Source: Acidobacteriota bacterium
Lineage (GTDB): Bacteria > Acidobacteriota > Thermoanaerobaculia > Multivoradales > Multivoraceae
Length of the DNA stretch: 36,407 nucleotides
Direction of reading: 5' to 3'
Assembly: GCA_026708285.1 (NCBI GenBank)
Contig: JAPOVF010000334.1
Location: 1 to 36,407 of the forward strand
Under the pieces are notes generated by a model. The model did no database searches, was not told where the DNA came from, and was given only the letters and a program-made list of their open reading frames with translations. A program made the translations under genes and the position numbers. Below are positions 1 to 7,877 of this stretch, one piece after another. Positions within the stretch are counted from its first letter, which is position 1. Each line of letters begins with the position of its first letter.

Positions 1-464
1 TTGTCGAGCGCCTGCTGGGTCTCGATCATCGGGATGCAGTAGATCTGCTCGTTCGCTTCCTCGAGGTAGTTCCCGCCGTAGAGCAGACCGGCCCGGAACG
101 GACCGAAGCTGCGCTTCCCGCGCGGCGGGTACCGGCACGCGGCCGCCGCGGCCTCCGCCTCGGCGCGGCTGTTCACCATCGGGATGATGATCCCGTGAGC
201 GCCGGCGTCCAGCATCTTGCCGATGATCCCTGGCTCGTTCCAGGGCACCCGGACGATCGGCGTCGTGTCGGAGGCGGTCATCGCCTGCAGCATCTCGGTG
301 GCCCGCTGGTAGTCGACCAGGCCGTGCTGCATGTCGATCGTCGCCCAGTCGAAGCCGAGGCGCGACATGAGTTCGGCGCTGTGGGTGTCCGGGAACGCGA
401 GCCAGGCGCCGAGCACCGGCTCTCCCTTGTCGATCTTGTCGCGCAGACGGTTCTTCATCGGCAT
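1..464 (-). CDS. HpcH/HpaI-family aldolase (partial, C-terminus off the left edge)
   Basis: About 154 N-terminal residues are visible. The family comprises class II, metal-dependent pyruvate aldolases such as 2-keto-3-deoxy-sugar-acid or HpaI aldolases, which cleave or form C-C bonds with pyruvate in the cytoplasm. Visible signatures are GAWLAFPD near the start, FDWATIDMQHG (the His is at the position of the family's active-site base), TPIVRVPWNEP (the substrate carboxylate-binding Arg), GAHGIIIPMV, and CIPMIET (the metal-ligand Glu). The substrate cannot be told from this fragment. The ATG at 464 is preceded by an AAGAGG stretch; a second in-frame ATG lies two codons later. The gene lies 84 bases downstream of the M42 peptidase on the same strand, with a TAGTAT hexamer in that gap, so it may have its own promoter. 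It is truncated only by the window edge. Confidence 0.88.
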   Translation of the reverse strand, partial: MPMKNRLRDKIDKGEPVLGAWLAFPDTHSAELMSRLGFDWATIDMQHGLVDYQRATEMLQAMTASDTTPIVRVPWNEPGIIGKMLDAGAHGIIIPMVNSRAEAEAAAAACRYPPRGKRSFGPFRAGLLYGGNYLEEANEQIYCIPMIETQQALD

Positions 465-548
465 TGCCTCTTTGCCCCTTCCTTCGTGCTTTGCGGTGGT
501 GTGGCGGCGAATACTACGAGCTTGCGTCGCCGAGCGCACGAGACCGGC

Positions 549-1622
549 TCAGGGGATGAGCGATTCGTCCGGTTCGAGAGACGCTGCGAAGCCCGCGAGC
601 AGATCGGCCGAGTGATCGATGTCGTCCAGCGAGATCGTCTCGACGGCGCTGTGCATGTAGCGGTTCGGAACGCTGATCAGCCCCGTCGCGACGCCCGCCC
701 GGGTGATCTGGATCGAGTTCGCGTCGTTCGGCGCGGCTCGTCCCAGAGCCGCCAACTGGAATGGGATCTTCTCGGCTTCCGCGACTGCCTCCAGGCGGTC
801 GCTGACCTTCGGGTTCATGTTCGGGCCGCGCACGATGACCGGCCCGCCACCCAGGCTCAGATCGCCCTCCTGGCGCTTGCTGATCGTCGGACAGTCCGTC
901 GCGTGGGTGACGTCGACCGCGATGCCCACGTCGGGGTCGACGCCGTGGGTGCTGGTCCGGGCGCCACGCAGACCGATCTCTTCGCAAACCGTCGACACAG
1001 CGTAGACAGCGACCTTCGGTTTCTTCCTGGCAACGCGCCGCAATGCCTCGATGACCACCCACAGGCCGGTCGTGTTGTCCATCTTCGGGGCGTTCGCCAG
1101 GCCGTTGCGCATCTCCTGGAAGCCGAGGTCGAGCGTCACCGGATCGCCGACCCGCACCGCGCTCTTCGCGTCGTCGCCGTCCTTCGCGCCGATGTCGAGC
1201 CAGAGGTTCTCCATCTTGACCACCCGCTTGCGCTCCTCCATGTCGAGCAGGTGGATCGGCTTGCGGGCGATGACCGCTGGGACCGGCCCGTCCTTCGACC
1301 ACACCGTCATCCGCTGGCCGATCAGTTGCTGCGGATCCCAGCCGCCGATCGGCTGCACCCACAGGAAGCCCTTGTCGTCGATGTAGCTCACGATCAGGCC
1401 GATCTGGTCGCAGTGGCCCGCGAACAGTACGCGGCGACCGTCCGGCTTCTCGCCGGCCTCGACGTTCACCGCCGCGATCACGTTGCCGTGAACGTCGGTC
1501 GAAACGTCCTCGGCGAACCTGCCCGCGTAGGCTCGAACGACTTGCTGTACCGGCTCCTCGTGCCCCGAGGGGCTCGGCGCGGCCAACAGATCAACAAAGA
1601 ACTTGCGTGCTGTCTTGTTCAC
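549..1622 (-). CDS. M42-family metallo-aminopeptidase
   Basis: A 357-residue cytoplasmic peptidase of the M42 family (FrvX/PepA/'endoglucanase M' type), which forms large dodecameric shells and trims N-terminal residues from peptides. The di-zinc site reads well: His70 in AGHCDQIG, the bridging Asp182 in KMDNTTG, Glu214 (general base) and Glu215 in CEEIGLRGA, Asp237 in AVDVTHATD, and His324 in YMHSAVET. CDQIG replaces the commoner MDEIG, and the M42 cap domain lies between about residues 75 and 165. Length is normal for the family. The start is GTG at 1622, chosen because GGGAG lies 7-8 bases upstream. It is co-directional with the prenyltransferase upstream, but a strong stem-loop separates them. 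Confidence 0.93.
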   Translation of the reverse strand: MNKTARKFFVDLLAAPSPSGHEEPVQQVVRAYAGRFAEDVSTDVHGNVIAAVNVEAGEKPDGRRVLFAGHCDQIGLIVSYIDDKGFLWVQPIGGWDPQQLIGQRMTVWSKDGPVPAVIARKPIHLLDMEERKRVVKMENLWLDIGAKDGDDAKSAVRVGDPVTLDLGFQEMRNGLANAPKMDNTTGLWVVIEALRRVARKKPKVAVYAVSTVCEEIGLRGARTSTHGVDPDVGIAVDVTHATDCPTISKRQEGDLSLGGGPVIVRGPNMNPKVSDRLEAVAEAEKIPFQLAALGRAAPNDANSIQITRAGVATGLISVPNRYMHSAVETISLDDIDHSADLLAGFAASLEPDESLIP

Positions 1623-1643
1623 TTGCTACTCCCAGTCGCTACT

Positions 1644-1672
1644 TCGCCCGACCGCGCGTCACGGTCGGGCGA
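1644..1672 (-). terminator. Strong stem-loop between uppS-like gene and M42 peptidase
   Basis: An 11-bp perfect stem (1644-1654 with 1662-1672, arms TCGCCCGACCG and CGGTCGGGCGA) and a 7-base loop. It lies after the stop of the prenyltransferase at 1711 and before the GTG of the peptidase at 1622, both read leftward. No T-tract follows, so it may be a factor-assisted terminator, an mRNA-stabilising hairpin, or a leader element of the peptidase. The pairing is read directly; the role is inferred. Confidence 0.55.
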
Positions 1673-1710
1673 CTACCGCGGCTGTCCGGTGTTCCTGGTG
1701 TCCCCGATTC

Positions 1711-2574
1711 TCAACGTCCTCTGCGGCGCTGACGGCTGCTGTACGACCTCAGCGCGCGCAGGAGGTCGATCTTACGCAGAGCGGGCCAGTGCGTGTCGCA
1801 GAAGTAGTACTCCGAGTACGTGCTCTGCCAGAGCAGGAAGCCACTCAGGCGAACCTCTCCGCTGGTACGGAGGATCAGGTCGGGCTCGGGTTGACCGGAG
1901 GTGTAGAGGTAGCGCTCGATCGACGAGGCACTGAACTCGTCGACGACCTCGTCGAGGGACTTGCCGACCGCCGAGTTGTCCAGCAGGTAGTTGCGGAAGG
2001 CGCTCGCGATCTCCTCCCGACCGCCGTAGGCCATCGCGATGTTCAGCCGGTATCGGTCGTAGCCGCTGGTGGCCGCCTCCGCTTCGCGAATCGCGGTCTG
2101 GAGGCTCTCCGGCAGGAGTCCGATCTGTCCCAGAAAGCGCACGCGGATGCCTTTCTGATGGACATCGTCGTGGTTCGTGAGTTCCCGGGTCTTCTCCTCG
2201 AACAGGTCGAACAGCGCCTGCACTTCCTTGGCAGAGCGATTGAAGTTGTCGAGCGACATGCTCCACACCGTGACCGTCGAGACGTCCGCCTCGTAGCACC
2301 AGTTGAGAACTTCCCACAGCTTCTCGGCGCCCCGGAAGTGTCCCGCACTGACGTTGCCCAGCCCCTGCTGGCGCGCAAAGCGCCGGTTGCCGTCCATGAT
2401 CAGACCGATGTGCTGGGGCAGCCGCCAAGTCCGCACCTTGGACTCGAGCCGGCGCTGGTAGACGACGTAGAACGGCCACTTGATCAGGGCCTTGATACGC
2501 CGCCAGAGTTCGCTTGCAGGACGTGTTCCGCGTGCCGGAACGGCGCCGGACGGGGCGGAGTCGAAGACGCTCAC
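1711..2574 (-). CDS. uppS: Cis-prenyltransferase (UPP synthase family, DGNRR type)
   Basis: Polyprenyl diphosphate synthase that adds isopentenyl diphosphate units in cis, normally making the undecaprenyl carrier for cell-wall and surface glycans. Signatures include LPQHIGLIMDGNRRFARQQG (catalytic Asp61), SAGHFRGAEKL, WSMSLDNFNRSAKEV, and the C-terminal RTSGEVRLSGFLLWQSTYSEYYF block that binds diphosphate and forms the dimer edge. The start is placed at GTG 2574 (287 residues) because GGAGAAG precedes it by 6-7 bases; the frame stays open upstream to 2697, but that part has no family similarity. A basic, amphipathic N-terminal segment (IKWPFYVVYQRRLESKV) precedes the catalytic domain, as in mycobacterial and eukaryotic relatives. 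DGNRR replaces the DGNGR usual in housekeeping bacterial UppS, so chain length is uncertain. Confidence 0.9.
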   Translation of the reverse strand: MSVFDSAPSGAVPARGTRPASELWRRIKALIKWPFYVVYQRRLESKVRTWRLPQHIGLIMDGNRRFARQQGLGNVSAGHFRGAEKLWEVLNWCYEADVSTVTVWSMSLDNFNRSAKEVQALFDLFEEKTRELTNHDDVHQKGIRVRFLGQIGLLPESLQTAIREAEAATSGYDRYRLNIAMAYGGREEIASAFRNYLLDNSAVGKSLDEVVDEFSASSIERYLYTSGQPEPDLILRTSGEVRLSGFLLWQSTYSEYYFCDTHWPALRKIDLLRALRSYSSRQRRRGR

Positions 2575-2648
2575 AGGCAACTTCTCCGCCGGTCGGCGGG
2601 CTCGGCTGGCAAGCGACTGTTCACGCTCGAAGCTCTCTGTTTTCCGTG

Positions 2649-2657
2649 TGCTATTTT
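2649..2657 (+). promoter_or_regulatory. Candidate extended -10 for the outer-membrane barrel gene
   Basis: TGCTATTTT, a TG-N-TAnnnT element in the AT-richest part of the gap between two divergent genes. It would start transcription near 2664 and leave a leader of about 55 bases before ATG 2719. No convincing -35 hexamer is visible. Assigned by pattern only. Confidence 0.35.
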
Positions 2658-2718
2658 CCGTCGTCGCCCGCCCGCAGCCCGAAAGACACAATCGCAAGCC
2701 GCCCGAGGCCAGCCAACG

Positions 2719-4152
2719 ATGACACCGCGAGACTCACGGGAGTCGGCCCGGCATCATAGCGACCTTCCGGGGCCCGGGGACAACGTGACGGCAGGGGCCG
2801 CCCGCCATCGACAACGCCGCGTGAGGCACCCGATCTTCCCGGCTCTGGCGCTGTTCGCTCTCGCCAGCCTGGCCGGGCCTGCACCGGCACCAGCGCTCGA
2901 GACGACCGAGGGCACCGAGGCCCTGCGCCTGTTCCTCGACTGCGACTGGGGCTGCGACACAACCTTCCAGCGCAGCCAGATCACATACGTCAACTGGGTG
3001 CGCGATCGCCAGGATGCCGAGGTCCACGTGCTTGTGACGATCCAATCCGGCGGCAACTCCCGCGAGTACACGTTCAACTTCATCGGCCTCGAGCGCTTCG
3101 AAGGTGTCGATCAGAGGTTGATCTACACGTCGTCGTTCACCGACACGGACGACGAACGACGCCGCGGCGTGCAGCGCATGCTGGAGTTGGGTCTGGTGCG
3201 CTACGTGCTCGAGACGCCGCAGGCCGAAGGGCTCATCGTCGAGTTCGAGAACGGCGAGGGCGAGGGCGAGCCGCACCGCGGTCACTTCCATCCCGAGCCG
3301 AACACTCTCGTTGCCGACGCCGAAGACGATCCCTGGAACCACTGGGTCTACCGCCTTCGCCTGAACACCGACTTCCGAAGCGAGGATCGCAGAGACTCGC
3401 AGTCCTACCAGACGAGCGCTTCGGCGGGCCGTACGACGGACTTGTGGCGCATGGGAATGGGCGTCTTCTATTCCTACCGGGAGAGCAACTTCGAGTTCGA
3501 GGACGGCAGCACCTACAAGAACGTCTCCCGCAGCACGAGCTACTTCGGCCAGGTGATCCGCACCCTGGCCCCGCACTGGGGAGTAGGCGTCGGCGCCAGC
3601 AGCAGGCGCTCGACCTTCCTGAATCTCGACAACTCCTACCGCGCGGCGGCGGCCATCGAGTACAACTACTTCCCCTACAGCGAGTCGTCCGAGCGCGAGT
3701 TCACCTTCGCCTACTTCATCGGCGGCACGCGTCTCGACTACGAAGAGATCACGGTCTACGACAAGCTGGACGAGACCTTCACCGACCAGGGCGCATACAT
3801 CGCCTTCGGCATGGAGAGACCCTGGGGCGAGGCCCACCTCGACCTCCAGTACAGCCACTTCATCGACGATTTCGACCGCAGCCGGATCGAGTTCAACACG
3901 GACGTCGAGTACCACATCGTGCGCGGTCTGAGCTTCGACGTCTACGCCGGCGTATCGAGAATCAGGGATCAGATCTACCTGCCGAAGGGCGGAGCGACCG
4001 ACGCAGAGGTCCTCGTCGCCAGACGCCAATTGGAGACGGACCTCTCGTTCCGAGGCGGCGTTCAACTCCGCTACACCTTCGGCTCGATCTACAACAACGT
4101 GGTGAACTCCAGGCTGAGCAGCGAGAGCGGCGGCTTCTCGAGAATCTTCTAG
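2719..4152 (+). CDS. Predicted outer-membrane beta-barrel protein, function unknown
   Basis: A secreted protein with a hydrophobic signal segment (FPALALFALASLAGPAPAPALE) followed by a conserved-looking N-terminal part (RLFLDCDWGCDTTFQRSQITYVNWVRDR, ADVHVLV-like, LIYTSSFTDTDDERR). From about two-fifths of its length onward it has alternating aromatic and polar strands typical of an outer-membrane barrel, ending in a barrel-like strand, RGGVQLRYTF, shortly before the terminus. I recognise the type from environmental Acidobacteriota and Bacteroidota proteins but know no function. The start is uncertain: ATG 2719 has GAGG about ten bases upstream but gives a 33-residue polar leader before the signal peptide; in-frame GTG 2785 or GTG 2821 would give a cleaner signal peptide. 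It ends 30 bases before trkA. Confidence 0.75.
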   Translation: MTPRDSRESARHHSDLPGPGDNVTAGAARHRQRRVRHPIFPALALFALASLAGPAPAPALETTEGTEALRLFLDCDWGCDTTFQRSQITYVNWVRDRQDAEVHVLVTIQSGGNSREYTFNFIGLERFEGVDQRLIYTSSFTDTDDERRRGVQRMLELGLVRYVLETPQAEGLIVEFENGEGEGEPHRGHFHPEPNTLVADAEDDPWNHWVYRLRLNTDFRSEDRRDSQSYQTSASAGRTTDLWRMGMGVFYSYRESNFEFEDGSTYKNVSRSTSYFGQVIRTLAPHWGVGVGASSRRSTFLNLDNSYRAAAAIEYNYFPYSESSEREFTFAYFIGGTRLDYEEITVYDKLDETFTDQGAYIAFGMERPWGEAHLDLQYSHFIDDFDRSRIEFNTDVEYHIVRGLSFDVYAGVSRIRDQIYLPKGGATDAEVLVARRQLETDLSFRGGVQLRYTFGSIYNNVVNSRLSSESGGFSRIF

Positions 4153-4167
4153 ACGCAAGGACCGCTC

Positions 4168-4176
4168 CGCTATCGT
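4168..4176 (+). promoter_or_regulatory. Candidate -10 for leaderless trkA
   Basis: The hexamer TATCGT at 4171-4176 lies only six bases before ATG 4183, which has no Shine-Dalgarno sequence. Normal -10 to start-site spacing would put transcription at the A of the ATG. Same layout as the genes at 7046, 10152, 12714 and 27688. Confidence 0.4.
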
Positions 4177-4182
4177 CACGGG

Positions 4183-5535
4183 ATGACGGTCGTCATCGCG
4201 GGGGGCGGAGACATCGCATACCTGCTCGCGTCCTCGCTGGCACGCGATGAGGATGTCTTCGTCGTCGTGCCTACCGAGATGGACCGTGGCCGGTTCGAGA
4301 ACCTGGACCTGCAGATCACGGTCGGCCCGGCGGCAAGCCGCACCACGCTGAACCATGTCGGCCTCTCCGACGGGGACACGTTCATCGCCTGTGCGGACTC
4401 GGACGAGCGCAACATCATCGCCTGCCTGGCAGCCCGCGGCCGGTCGAAGGCGACGACCTACTGCTTCATCTCGCAGGACGAGCATCACGAGAGCTTCAAC
4501 GACCCGGAGCAGACGACCCTCGAAGAGGTCATCGACCACCTGATCTGGCCCCAGTGGTCATTGGCCAGGGAGATCGCGCGGATCGTGCTGGAGCCCCGGG
4601 CGCTCGATGTGGAGAACTTCCACCGAGGCAGGATCTGGCTGATGGAGTACCGCCTGCCGGCGGACTCCCCGCTGTGCGGGCCGACGCTTGCCGCGGCGCC
4701 CCTCCCCGGCAACACCCTCGTCGTCAGCCGGGTGAGGAACGGCGAGCTGATCATTCCGCGCGGGCAGGACCGCCTGGAAGCTGGCGACAAGGTCCTGTTC
4801 ATGGGTCGGCGCACCGCATTGCGGCAGGTTGCGAAGCAGTTCTTCGCCGCCCCCGAAACCGTCGTGCGCAGCGTGACGATCATCGGCGCCGGCCGCACGG
4901 GCAGGCTCCTGGCACAGGAGCTGACGCGGGGCCTCTGGCCCGAGGTGCGGATCATCGAGGTCTCGCGACGCCGTTGCGAGGACATCGCCGGACAGGTGGG
5001 CCGCGCGATCGTCTTCTGCGGCGACGGCACGGACCTGAAGGTCCTGGAGGAAGTCGGCGTCGCACGCAGCGACGCCCTGGTCGCCATGGCGGGCGACGAC
5101 CAGACGAATCTGCTCTGCTCCCTGATCGCCAAGCAACTCGGGATTCCGAAGGTCGTGACCGGCGTCAGTCAGGACACGAGCAGCGCACTGTTCGAACGGG
5201 TCGGCATCGACGTCACCCTGAACGCACGGGCCGCCGCCATCGCCGAGGTGCTGCACCAGATCCAGGCGCCACGCCTGGAGTACCGGGCCACGCTAGAGGA
5301 CGGGAGGGCGGAGGTGGTCGAAGTCGCCGTCCCGCCGGACTTCGAGACAACGCGGCTGCGCGAGATGGACATGCCGACCGGCGTCATCGTCGGCGCCGTC
5401 CTGCGGCAGTACAACACGATCGTTCCCGGTGGCGACGACGACGTGCGGCCCGGCGACCGCCTGCTGGTCGTCGCTACGCCCGAGGGCGCGGAGACCGTCG
5501 GTCCGGCCTTCGGCCTGACGCCGGACGATCGCTAG
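4183..5535 (+). CDS. trkA: Trk potassium uptake system peripheral subunit TrkA
   Basis: A 450-residue cytoplasmic NAD(H)-binding regulator that gates the TrkH K+ channel. Two RCK units are visible. The first nucleotide fold starts VVIAGGGDIAYLLA (about residues 3-16) and ends with the acidic hit VVPTEMD; the second starts VTIIGAGRTGRLLAQEL (about 230) with FCGDGTDLKVLEEVGV following. Each unit is followed by a TrkA-C domain: about 140-220 (GRIWLMEYRLPADSPLCGPTL) and about 360-445 (VVEVAVPPDF, DDVRPGDRLLVV). This tandem arrangement and length match proteobacterial TrkA rather than the half-size KtrA. No ribosome binding site precedes the ATG; see the adjacent promoter entry. It is followed at 11 bases by trkH, so the two are one operon. 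Confidence 0.95.
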   Translation: MTVVIAGGGDIAYLLASSLARDEDVFVVVPTEMDRGRFENLDLQITVGPAASRTTLNHVGLSDGDTFIACADSDERNIIACLAARGRSKATTYCFISQDEHHESFNDPEQTTLEEVIDHLIWPQWSLAREIARIVLEPRALDVENFHRGRIWLMEYRLPADSPLCGPTLAAAPLPGNTLVVSRVRNGELIIPRGQDRLEAGDKVLFMGRRTALRQVAKQFFAAPETVVRSVTIIGAGRTGRLLAQELTRGLWPEVRIIEVSRRRCEDIAGQVGRAIVFCGDGTDLKVLEEVGVARSDALVAMAGDDQTNLLCSLIAKQLGIPKVVTGVSQDTSSALFERVGIDVTLNARAAAIAEVLHQIQAPRLEYRATLEDGRAEVVEVAVPPDFETTRLREMDMPTGVIVGAVLRQYNTIVPGGDDDVRPGDRLLVVATPEGAETVGPAFGLTPDDR

Positions 5536-5546
5536 CGCCATCCCCA

Positions 5547-7025
5547 GTGCGCGTTTCCCTGGTCCTCCGCACGACGCTGGCCCTGGTCGGCTGCTTCGGG
5601 GCGGTTCTTCTGGCGCCGTCCGCGGTCGAGGCGGCCTACGGACACGGCCGCAGCGCGATCGCCTTTCTCGGCGCCGCCCTGCTCGCCATTCTGCTGGGGC
5701 TGGCTTCCAGGCTCCTGCCGGGGCGGGGGCTCGAGATGCGGAGGATGGAAGGTCTGGCGACCGTGGCCGTGGCCTGGCTGTTCCTGGTCCTGATCGGCGC
5801 CATCCCCTACTCCGTGAACGGCTTCGCTCCAGCCGACGCGCTCTTCGAGTCGATGTCGGGCCTGACCGGCACCGGCGCCACGATCCTCACCGACTTCGAG
5901 GCCGTGAGTGAAGGCGTCTTCCTGTGGCGCAGCCTGAGCGAGTGGGTGGGCAGCATGGGCATCATCGCCCTCTTCATCGCCGTGCTGCCGGCGCTGCGCA
6001 TCGCGGGTCGCCAGATGTTCTTCGCCGAAGCGCCCGGGCCCACCGAGGAGCGCCTGACGCCTCGTATCCGCAACACGGCGCTCTATCTGTACTCCCTCTA
6101 CGTCGGCCTGACCGCCCTGGAAGTCGGTCTCCTGATCCGGTTCGGCATGCCGCCCTTCGACGCCGTCTGCAACTCCCTCTCCACGGTGTCGGCCGGTGGC
6201 TTCTCTCCCAACCCGAGCAGCATCGGCGGCTACAGCAGCAGCCTGATCGAGTGGACCGTGATGGCCTTCATGCTCCTCGCCGGCGCGAACTACGCCTTTC
6301 AGTTCCAGGCTGTCCGGGGCCGTCCTCTGACCCTGCTGCGAAGCGAAGAGTTCCGGCTCTATCTCCTGATCGTCGCCGCCGCGACCCTGCTTCTGGCCTG
6401 CACCCTGAAGAGCGACGACGTCTCGATGCTGGATTGGATCGCCACGGACGCCCTGTCGGAGGACACCCTGCGGCGCGCCGGCTTCCAGGCCCTGACGATC
6501 ATCACGACGACCGGATTCGCGACCGAGGATTTCGCCCTCTGGGCTCAGGCGAGTCAGACGATCCTGCTGCTGCTCATGTTCTGCGGCGGCTGCGGCGGAT
6601 CGGCAGCAGGCGGTCCCAAGCTCGTGCGCGTCTGGCTGATCGCCAAGTCGACCCTGCTCGAACTGTTCCAGACCATCTTCCCGCGAGCCGTGCGACCGCT
6701 GCGCCTGGACGGCCGCAGAGTGCCCGGTGACGTGGTCCGCGCCGTCGTGTCCTTCCTCCTTCTCTACCTCGTGCTGTTCGCCGCGAGCGTCGGCGTCGTC
6801 GGGCTGGCAGGCACCGACATGCCCACCGCGGTGACCGCCAGCATCGCCACGCTGGGCAACATCGGCCCGGGCCTGGGCGAGGTCGGTCCGTTCGGCAGCT
6901 ACGCGCACTTCTCCGATCCAATCAAGGTCTATCTGTGCCTCAACATGTGGATCGGGCGGCTCGAGATCATCACCGTCCTGATCTTCCTGCACCCCGCCGC
7001 CTGGTTGGGGGTGCGCTGGCGGTAG
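5547..7025 (+). CDS. trkH: Trk/Ktr potassium channel-like transporter TrkH
   Basis: A 492-residue inner-membrane K+ translocating subunit. The four selectivity-filter loops are all present with their glycines: MSGLTGTGATIL, LSTVSAGGFSPN, TIITTTGFATEDF and ATLGNIGPGLG. The conserved CGGCGGSAAGGPKLVR element, equivalent to the gating-loop region, lies before the third and fourth repeats' helices, and the C-terminal LNMWIGRLEIITVLIF motif is typical. GTG 5547 is the start, placed just before the first hydrophobic helix; the reading frame is open far upstream, but that part is antisense-like noise overlapping trkA. It starts 11 bases after the trkA stop, so translation is probably coupled. The protein should act with TrkA in K+ homeostasis or osmoadaptation. 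Confidence 0.95.
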   Translation: MRVSLVLRTTLALVGCFGAVLLAPSAVEAAYGHGRSAIAFLGAALLAILLGLASRLLPGRGLEMRRMEGLATVAVAWLFLVLIGAIPYSVNGFAPADALFESMSGLTGTGATILTDFEAVSEGVFLWRSLSEWVGSMGIIALFIAVLPALRIAGRQMFFAEAPGPTEERLTPRIRNTALYLYSLYVGLTALEVGLLIRFGMPPFDAVCNSLSTVSAGGFSPNPSSIGGYSSSLIEWTVMAFMLLAGANYAFQFQAVRGRPLTLLRSEEFRLYLLIVAAATLLLACTLKSDDVSMLDWIATDALSEDTLRRAGFQALTIITTTGFATEDFALWAQASQTILLLLMFCGGCGGSAAGGPKLVRVWLIAKSTLLELFQTIFPRAVRPLRLDGRRVPGDVVRAVVSFLLLYLVLFAASVGVVGLAGTDMPTAVTASIATLGNIGPGLGEVGPFGSYAHFSDPIKVYLCLNMWIGRLEIITVLIFLHPAAWLGVRWR

Positions 7026-7027
7026 GT

Positions 7028-7036
7028 TGCTACAGT
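7028..7036 (+). promoter_or_regulatory. Extended -10 of a near-leaderless transcript (SMP-30 gene)
   Basis: TGCTACAGT immediately after the trkH stop. The hexamer TACAGT ends nine bases before ATG 7046, so transcription would begin within about three bases of the start codon. There is no Shine-Dalgarno sequence. The 15 bases TGCTACAGTGCGCGC recur exactly before the aminotransferase gene at 10133. Confidence 0.55.
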
Positions 7037-7045
7037 GCGCGCGCC

Positions 7046-7873
7046 ATGGAACTCCTGGCGTCCGGCTACACCCTGATCGAAGGACCCCGCGTCGACGCGG
7101 AGGACCGCCTCTACTTCAGCGACGTCCTGGACGGCGGTGTCTACCGGCGCAGCCCGGACGGCGCGATCGAAACCGTCGTGCCGAAGCGCCGCGGCGTCGG
7201 CGGCATCGCGCTCCACGCCGAGGGAGGCATCGTGTGCTCCGGCCGCAACATCTGCCACGTCCGGGACGGCGTGACGCGGATCCTGTTCGACCCGCCCGAG
7301 ACTCCCGGCTTCAACGACCTGTTCACCGACTCGCAAGGCCGCGTGATCACCGGCACGATGCGCACGAGTCCCTTCACCGGCGAGAAGGAACGGACACCCG
7401 GTGAATGCTGGCGGATCGAGGCGGAAGGCGAAGCGACCGAACTCTACGGCGACATCAGCCTGACCAACGGCATCGGCTTTTCACCGGACGACCGCACCCT
7501 TTACCACGCCGACACCGCCAGGGGCCACGTGGTCGCCCACGACGTGACGGACGACGGCCGCTGCGTCAACCGGCGGGCGATCGCCGAGCCCGACCGCGGC
7601 CGCCCCGACGGTCTAGCCGTCGACGAAGAGGGCTGCCTCTGGGTGGCCTGTGTCGCCGGAGGCTGCGTCACCCGTTTCGATCCCACCGGGCGGATTCTCA
7701 GCCACCTGGAGGTTCCCGCCAGGAACATCACCAGCGTCAGCTTCGGCGGCAGCGACCGGCGGGACCTCTACGTCGTCACCACCGGCGATCCGGACGAGCC
7801 TGGAAGCAGCGGCTCGATCTTCCGGACGCGGTCGCCGGTGGCGGGCCTACTCGTGCCGATGGCGACGATCTGA
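7046..7873 (+). CDS. SMP-30/gluconolactonase-family protein
   Basis: A 275-residue six-bladed beta-propeller of the SMP-30/gluconolactonase/regucalcin family, which hydrolyses sugar lactones or related esters with one divalent metal. The metal and catalytic set can be placed: Glu12 in LIEGPRVD, Asn90 in GFNDLFTDSQGR, Asn141 in LTNGIGFSPDDRTLYHADT, and Asp188 in GRPDGLAVDEEG. No signal peptide, so cytoplasmic. The ATG at 7046 is the only start that puts the first propeller strand at the N-terminus. It starts 20 bases after trkH but has its own -10-like element, so it may be transcribed separately. It converges with the PhoD-like gene, whose stop is five bases away. The exact lactone is unknown. 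Confidence 0.9.
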   Translation: MELLASGYTLIEGPRVDAEDRLYFSDVLDGGVYRRSPDGAIETVVPKRRGVGGIALHAEGGIVCSGRNICHVRDGVTRILFDPPETPGFNDLFTDSQGRVITGTMRTSPFTGEKERTPGECWRIEAEGEATELYGDISLTNGIGFSPDDRTLYHADTARGHVVAHDVTDDGRCVNRRAIAEPDRGRPDGLAVDEEGCLWVACVAGGCVTRFDPTGRILSHLEVPARNITSVSFGGSDRRDLYVVTTGDPDEPGSSGSIFRTRSPVAGLLVPMATI

Positions 7874-7877
7874 CGAG

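Noticed and set aside
195-1934. A 579-codon plus-strand open frame across the M42 peptidase.
   Set aside because: Opposite to a peptidase with all zinc ligands intact; no family resemblance.
2575-2697. Upstream extension of the prenyltransferase to 2697.
   Set aside because: The extra residues are low-complexity and unlike the family, while GTG 2574 has a good ribosome binding site.
2734-4539. A 601-codon minus-strand open frame opposite the barrel gene and trkA.
   Set aside because: Composition is that of antisense reading of GC-rich codons, and it crosses two well-supported plus-strand genes.
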